Assembly: GCA_009923895.1 (NCBI GenBank)
Contig: RFSP01000066.1
Span: 1-8,819, forward strand
Reading direction: 5' to 3'
DNA from: Betaproteobacteria bacterium
Lineage (GTDB): Bacteria; Pseudomonadota; Gammaproteobacteria; Burkholderiales; Burkholderiaceae_C
DNA: 8,819 nt
The position numbers and the translations under genes were made by a program. Shown here piece after piece: positions 6,107 to 8,819 of the stretch; within the stretch, counting starts at the first letter, position 1; every line of letters starts with the position of its first letter. The notes below the pieces were generated by a model. The model worked only from the letters and a program-made list of their open reading frames with translations, was not told the origin of the DNA and did no database searches.

Positions 6107-7075
6107 TTGAACCGTCGTCAACTCATGGCTGTGGCTTGCACGGCCCTCGCCTTCTGTGCATCGTCTGCGGTGCAGGCTCAAAGTGACCGCACGGTCCGTG
6201 TCTTGGTGGGTTTTGCGCCCGGGGGGTCGGCCGACATTGCAGCCCGCTTGATCTCCGAACGTCTGTCGGCCGAGCTCAAACAAAACGTCGTGGTCGAAAA
6301 CAAACCCGGCGCAGGCGGCCGCATTGCAGCAGAACAACTCAAGAACGCAGCACCCGACGGCAACACCCTCATGCTGGCACCGATTGTGGTGCCCGTGTTG
6401 GCGCCCCTGGTCTTCAGCAAGCTGCCCTACGACGCCAACGTCGATTTCGCGCCCGTGGCCCACGTGGCCAACTTCCAGTTTGGTCTTTCAGTCAATGCCG
6501 GTCATCCGGCCAAGACGGTCAACGACCTGGTGGGCTGGTTCAAGACGCACCCGGCACAAGCCAACTTTGGCAGCCCCGCCCCCGGCAGCCTGCCGCACTT
6601 CTTTGGTGTCATGCTGGCACGTGGTGCTGGGCTGGACTTGATCCACGTGCCCTTCAATGGGGGTGGCCCTCTCATGAACGCGCTGGTGGGCAACCAGGTG
6701 AGTTCTGCCATTGACACGCTGGTGGACCAAATTGAAATGCACCGCGGCGGCAAGACCCGCATCCTCGCCACGTCAGGTGCCACACGCAGCCCCTTGCTGC
6801 CCGATGTGCCCAACTTCGCCGAAGCTGGCTTGAAGGGCGTTGAAGGGTCCGGCTGGTTTGCCATTTACGCGCCGGCCAAGACACCCGAGGCCAACGTGCG
6901 CGCCATCAATGCAGCCGTCAACAAGGCCTTGGCTGCGCCGGAGGTGCGAGAGAGGTTTGCCAAGTTGGGCCTCGAGCCCACCGGCGGCAGCCCTGCCGAC
7001 CTGGCCGCCATCATGAAGCGTGACACCGAGCGCTGGGGACCGGTGGTCAAGGCCTCGGGATTCAGGGCCGACTGA
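6107..7075 (+). CDS. Bug/TctC-family periplasmic solute receptor
   Basis: This is a second Bug-family periplasmic receptor, 322 residues from the chosen TTG start. The N-terminus NRRQLMAVACTALAF followed by VQAQ is an export signal with cleavage near residue 25. Motifs are VLVGFAPGGSADIAARL (32-48), VENKPGAGG (63-71), LPYDANVDFAPVAHVANF in the middle, PGSLPHFFGVMLARGAG before the hinge, VPFNGGGP, and a C-terminal KRDTERWGPVVKASGF. The last matches the equivalent end of the minus-strand Bug protein, showing that the two are paralogues. An alternative GTG start at 6086 adds seven residues but lacks a ribosome-binding site. The hydrolase gene follows after 64 bases on the same strand with no visible terminator, so they are probably co-transcribed and the ligand may be the hydrolase substrate or product. 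That link is inference. No TctA/TctB genes are present. Confidence 0.92.
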   Translation: MNRRQLMAVACTALAFCASSAVQAQSDRTVRVLVGFAPGGSADIAARLISERLSAELKQNVVVENKPGAGGRIAAEQLKNAAPDGNTLMLAPIVVPVLAPLVFSKLPYDANVDFAPVAHVANFQFGLSVNAGHPAKTVNDLVGWFKTHPAQANFGSPAPGSLPHFFGVMLARGAGLDLIHVPFNGGGPLMNALVGNQVSSAIDTLVDQIEMHRGGKTRILATSGATRSPLLPDVPNFAEAGLKGVEGSGWFAIYAPAKTPEANVRAINAAVNKALAAPEVRERFAKLGLEPTGGSPADLAAIMKRDTERWGPVVKASGFRAD

Positions 7076-7139
7076 AAGTACGCAAGCGATAGCCTGACGC
7101 AAAGAACTGACCCAAAGGGCAGAGCGCAGCGAGCGTGCG

Positions 7140-8714
7140 ATGAACGTCTTGTTCATCATGGCCGACCAGCTCCGTTGGGACCACCTGTCCTGCGCGGGGC
7201 ACCCCTATTTGCACACCCCTCACATCGACGCCTTGGCCCGGCGAGGCGTGCGCTTTTCGCAAGCCTATGTGTCCAGCGGCGTATGCGGTCCCAGCCGCAT
7301 GAGCTACTACACGGGCCGCTACCCTGTCAGTCATGGGGCCACCTGGAACCGGGTGCCGCTGTCCATTGGCGAAGTCACGCTGGGTGAATACCTAAGAGAC
7401 CACGCGGCAGCGCATCCGCAGGCGCCCGCGCACGACCTGTGGCTGGCGGGCAAGACCCACGTCATGCCCGATCATGCGGGCCTCAAACGCCTGTCCATCG
7501 AGGGGCAAAGCGAGTTGGGCCATCTCTTGTGGCGAGGGGGGTTCAGAGAAATCGATCGCCATGATGGCCACCACGAAACGCGTGACGTCGACGGCTATTC
7601 GGGGTGGCTGCGTGCCCACGGCTACGACAGCCCAGAGCCTTGGAGCGACTACGTCATCTCCGCCATCGACGAAAGCGGACAAGTGGTCAGCGGCTGGCAC
7701 ATGCGCAACGTCCACCTGCCCGCGCGTGTCAAGGCGGCTCACTCCGAAACCGCCTACATGACCACCCAGGCCCTGGACTTCATGCGCCGCCAGGGCAGCC
7801 AACCGTGGGTCTTGCACCTCAGTTACGTCAAGCCGCACTGGCCCTACATGGCGCCCGCCCCCTATCACTCGCTCTACCAGGCCGACCAATGCCTGCCCAC
7901 GGTCAAGCGCGAATCAGAACTTCTTGGCGCTCACCCCGTCGTGGCGGCTTATCGCCAGCACGAAGAGAGCCAAACCTTTGCGCGAGACGAAGTGGTCCGG
8001 CACGTGCGCCCGGCCTACCAGGGACTCATCAAACAACTCGATGATGAACTGGGCCGACTCTTCCAAGAAATGGATCAAATGGGTCGCCTGGATGACACCT
8101 TCGTCATCTTTTGTGCCGACCATGGCGACTTTTTGGGCGATCACTGGCTCGGTGAAAAAGAACTCTTCTACGACACCGTGCAACGCGTACCCTTCATTGT
8201 GGTCGACCCGCGAGCGCAGGCGGATGCCACGCGCGGAGCCACCGACGATCGTTTCGTGGAATGCGTGGATGTGGTCCCCACGGTCTTGGATGCACTGGGC
8301 ATTCCCATTCCCAGCCACCGCATCGAAGGGCGCAGCCTGCTTCCTTTGCTTCAAGGGCAGTCCCCGCCATGGCGTGACTTTGTGTACTCCGAGCTCGACT
8401 ACGGTTTCAAGCAGGCCCGACAGCGGCTGGGCCGTCACCCCCAACAGTGCCGGGCATTTTCATTGCGCACGGCCACCCACCGCTACGTCCACTGGCTCGA
8501 CCTCCCAGAGCAGCTGTATGACTTGCGCACCGATCCAGACCAGTTCGAGGACCTCGGCCAAGACCTTGGCAGCGCCGCCCTTCGCAGCCAGTGTCGTGAC
8601 CGGTTGCTGGACTTTCTGGCCCGCCGCAAACACCGCACCACCCTGAGCGACGAAGCCGTCATCGCCGGCACCCACAAGCACAAAGCCGCCGGCGTGTTCT
8701 ACGGCCAGTGGTAG
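7140..8714 (+). CDS. Sulfatase / phosphonate monoester hydrolase-like enzyme (alkaline phosphatase superfamily)
   Basis: This is a metal-dependent hydrolase expected to cleave sulfate esters or phosphonate/phosphate mono- or diesters. The 524-residue product has metal ligand Asp9 in FIMADQLRWD; the sulfatase-type motif CGPSR with Cys49, the residue that becomes formylglycine; GKTH (104-107); KPHWPY with His233; and ADHGDFLGDHWLGEKELFYD with Asp327, His328 and Lys340. The C-terminal half (DDRFVECVDVVPTVLDALG, then GRSLLPLL) is also family-typical. These positions correspond well with the active-site residues of bacterial phosphonate monoester hydrolases, which are promiscuous toward sulfate esters. 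There is no signal peptide, so it should act in the cytoplasm. Maturation would need a formylglycine-generating enzyme, which is not encoded here. The ATG at 7140 has only a weak upstream GAG-type site, but no ATG, GTG or TTG lies between it and the in-frame stop at 7095. Superfamily certain; exact substrate open. Confidence 0.9.
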   Translation: MNVLFIMADQLRWDHLSCAGHPYLHTPHIDALARRGVRFSQAYVSSGVCGPSRMSYYTGRYPVSHGATWNRVPLSIGEVTLGEYLRDHAAAHPQAPAHDLWLAGKTHVMPDHAGLKRLSIEGQSELGHLLWRGGFREIDRHDGHHETRDVDGYSGWLRAHGYDSPEPWSDYVISAIDESGQVVSGWHMRNVHLPARVKAAHSETAYMTTQALDFMRRQGSQPWVLHLSYVKPHWPYMAPAPYHSLYQADQCLPTVKRESELLGAHPVVAAYRQHEESQTFARDEVVRHVRPAYQGLIKQLDDELGRLFQEMDQMGRLDDTFVIFCADHGDFLGDHWLGEKELFYDTVQRVPFIVVDPRAQADATRGATDDRFVECVDVVPTVLDALGIPIPSHRIEGRSLLPLLQGQSPPWRDFVYSELDYGFKQARQRLGRHPQQCRAFSLRTATHRYVHWLDLPEQLYDLRTDPDQFEDLGQDLGSAALRSQCRDRLLDFLARRKHRTTLSDEAVIAGTHKHKAAGVFYGQW

Positions 8715-8735
8715 GCCCGCTCGGCAGCCCCGCCG

Positions 8736-8819
8736 CCTCTCAACCCCCACGTCATCGCGATTGGCCCTGGCACCCTAACCCACCCGTCATCGCGAGGGGC
8801 TGCAGCCTCTTAACCCACC
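8736..8819. repeat. 35-base imperfect tandem repeat running off the window end
   Basis: Two full units (8736-8770 and 8771-8805) and 14 bases of a third (8806-8819) share a register: a C/T-rich start with AACCC near bases 7-11 of the unit, then CGTCATCGCGA (exact at 8750-8760 and 8785-8795), then a diverged tail. The second unit's tail joins the third to form the palindrome GGCTGCAGCC (8798-8807). The array starts 21 bases after the hydrolase stop codon, and no gene is visible in the 105-base tail. Confidence 0.6.

Noticed and set aside
8736..8819. Terminal repeat as the start of a CRISPR array
   Set aside because: The identity extends through much of the 35-base unit, including the would-be spacer, the shared core is only 11 bases, and no cas gene is nearby.

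Overview
The window looks like an ordinary chromosomal stretch from a GC-rich betaproteobacterium, most likely Burkholderiales and plausibly Comamonadaceae. The support is the base composition, the codon use, and two lone Bug-type (TctC-like) periplasmic receptors, a family greatly expanded in that group. I see no rRNA, tRNA, CRISPR array, transposase or phage gene.

Positions 1-4900 hold one tightly packed plus-strand operon for a complete branched-chain amino acid/amide type (HAAT family) ABC importer. In order it encodes a periplasmic solute-binding protein (5' end outside the window), LivG-type ATPase, LivF-type ATPase, LivH-type permease and LivM-type permease. The G/F and F/H junctions are ATGA overlaps. 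The binding protein captures the solute, LivH and LivM form the membrane channel, and LivG and LivF drive transport. The substrate cannot be read from the sequence. A hairpin with a short T run over the livM stop codon is a candidate terminator.

Positions 4944-5951 hold a minus-strand Bug receptor gene that converges on livM. A 155-base intergenic region separates it from a divergent plus-strand Bug gene (6107-7075). This region holds a perfect 7-base inverted repeat that overlaps a weak candidate promoter, so it may be an operator.

The plus-strand Bug gene is followed after 64 bases by a sulfatase / phosphonate monoester hydrolase-like enzyme (7140-8714) with an intact CGPSR active-site motif and no signal peptide. 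Together they look like a small receptor-plus-hydrolase unit, perhaps for a sulfate or phosphonate ester, but no membrane component is nearby.

The last 84 bases contain a 35-base imperfect tandem repeat that runs off the window end. Nothing here is clearly a new kind of system. The points most worth a second look are the Bug-hydrolase pairing, the divergent intergenic inverted repeat, the terminal repeat, and several non-ATG or ambiguous starts.
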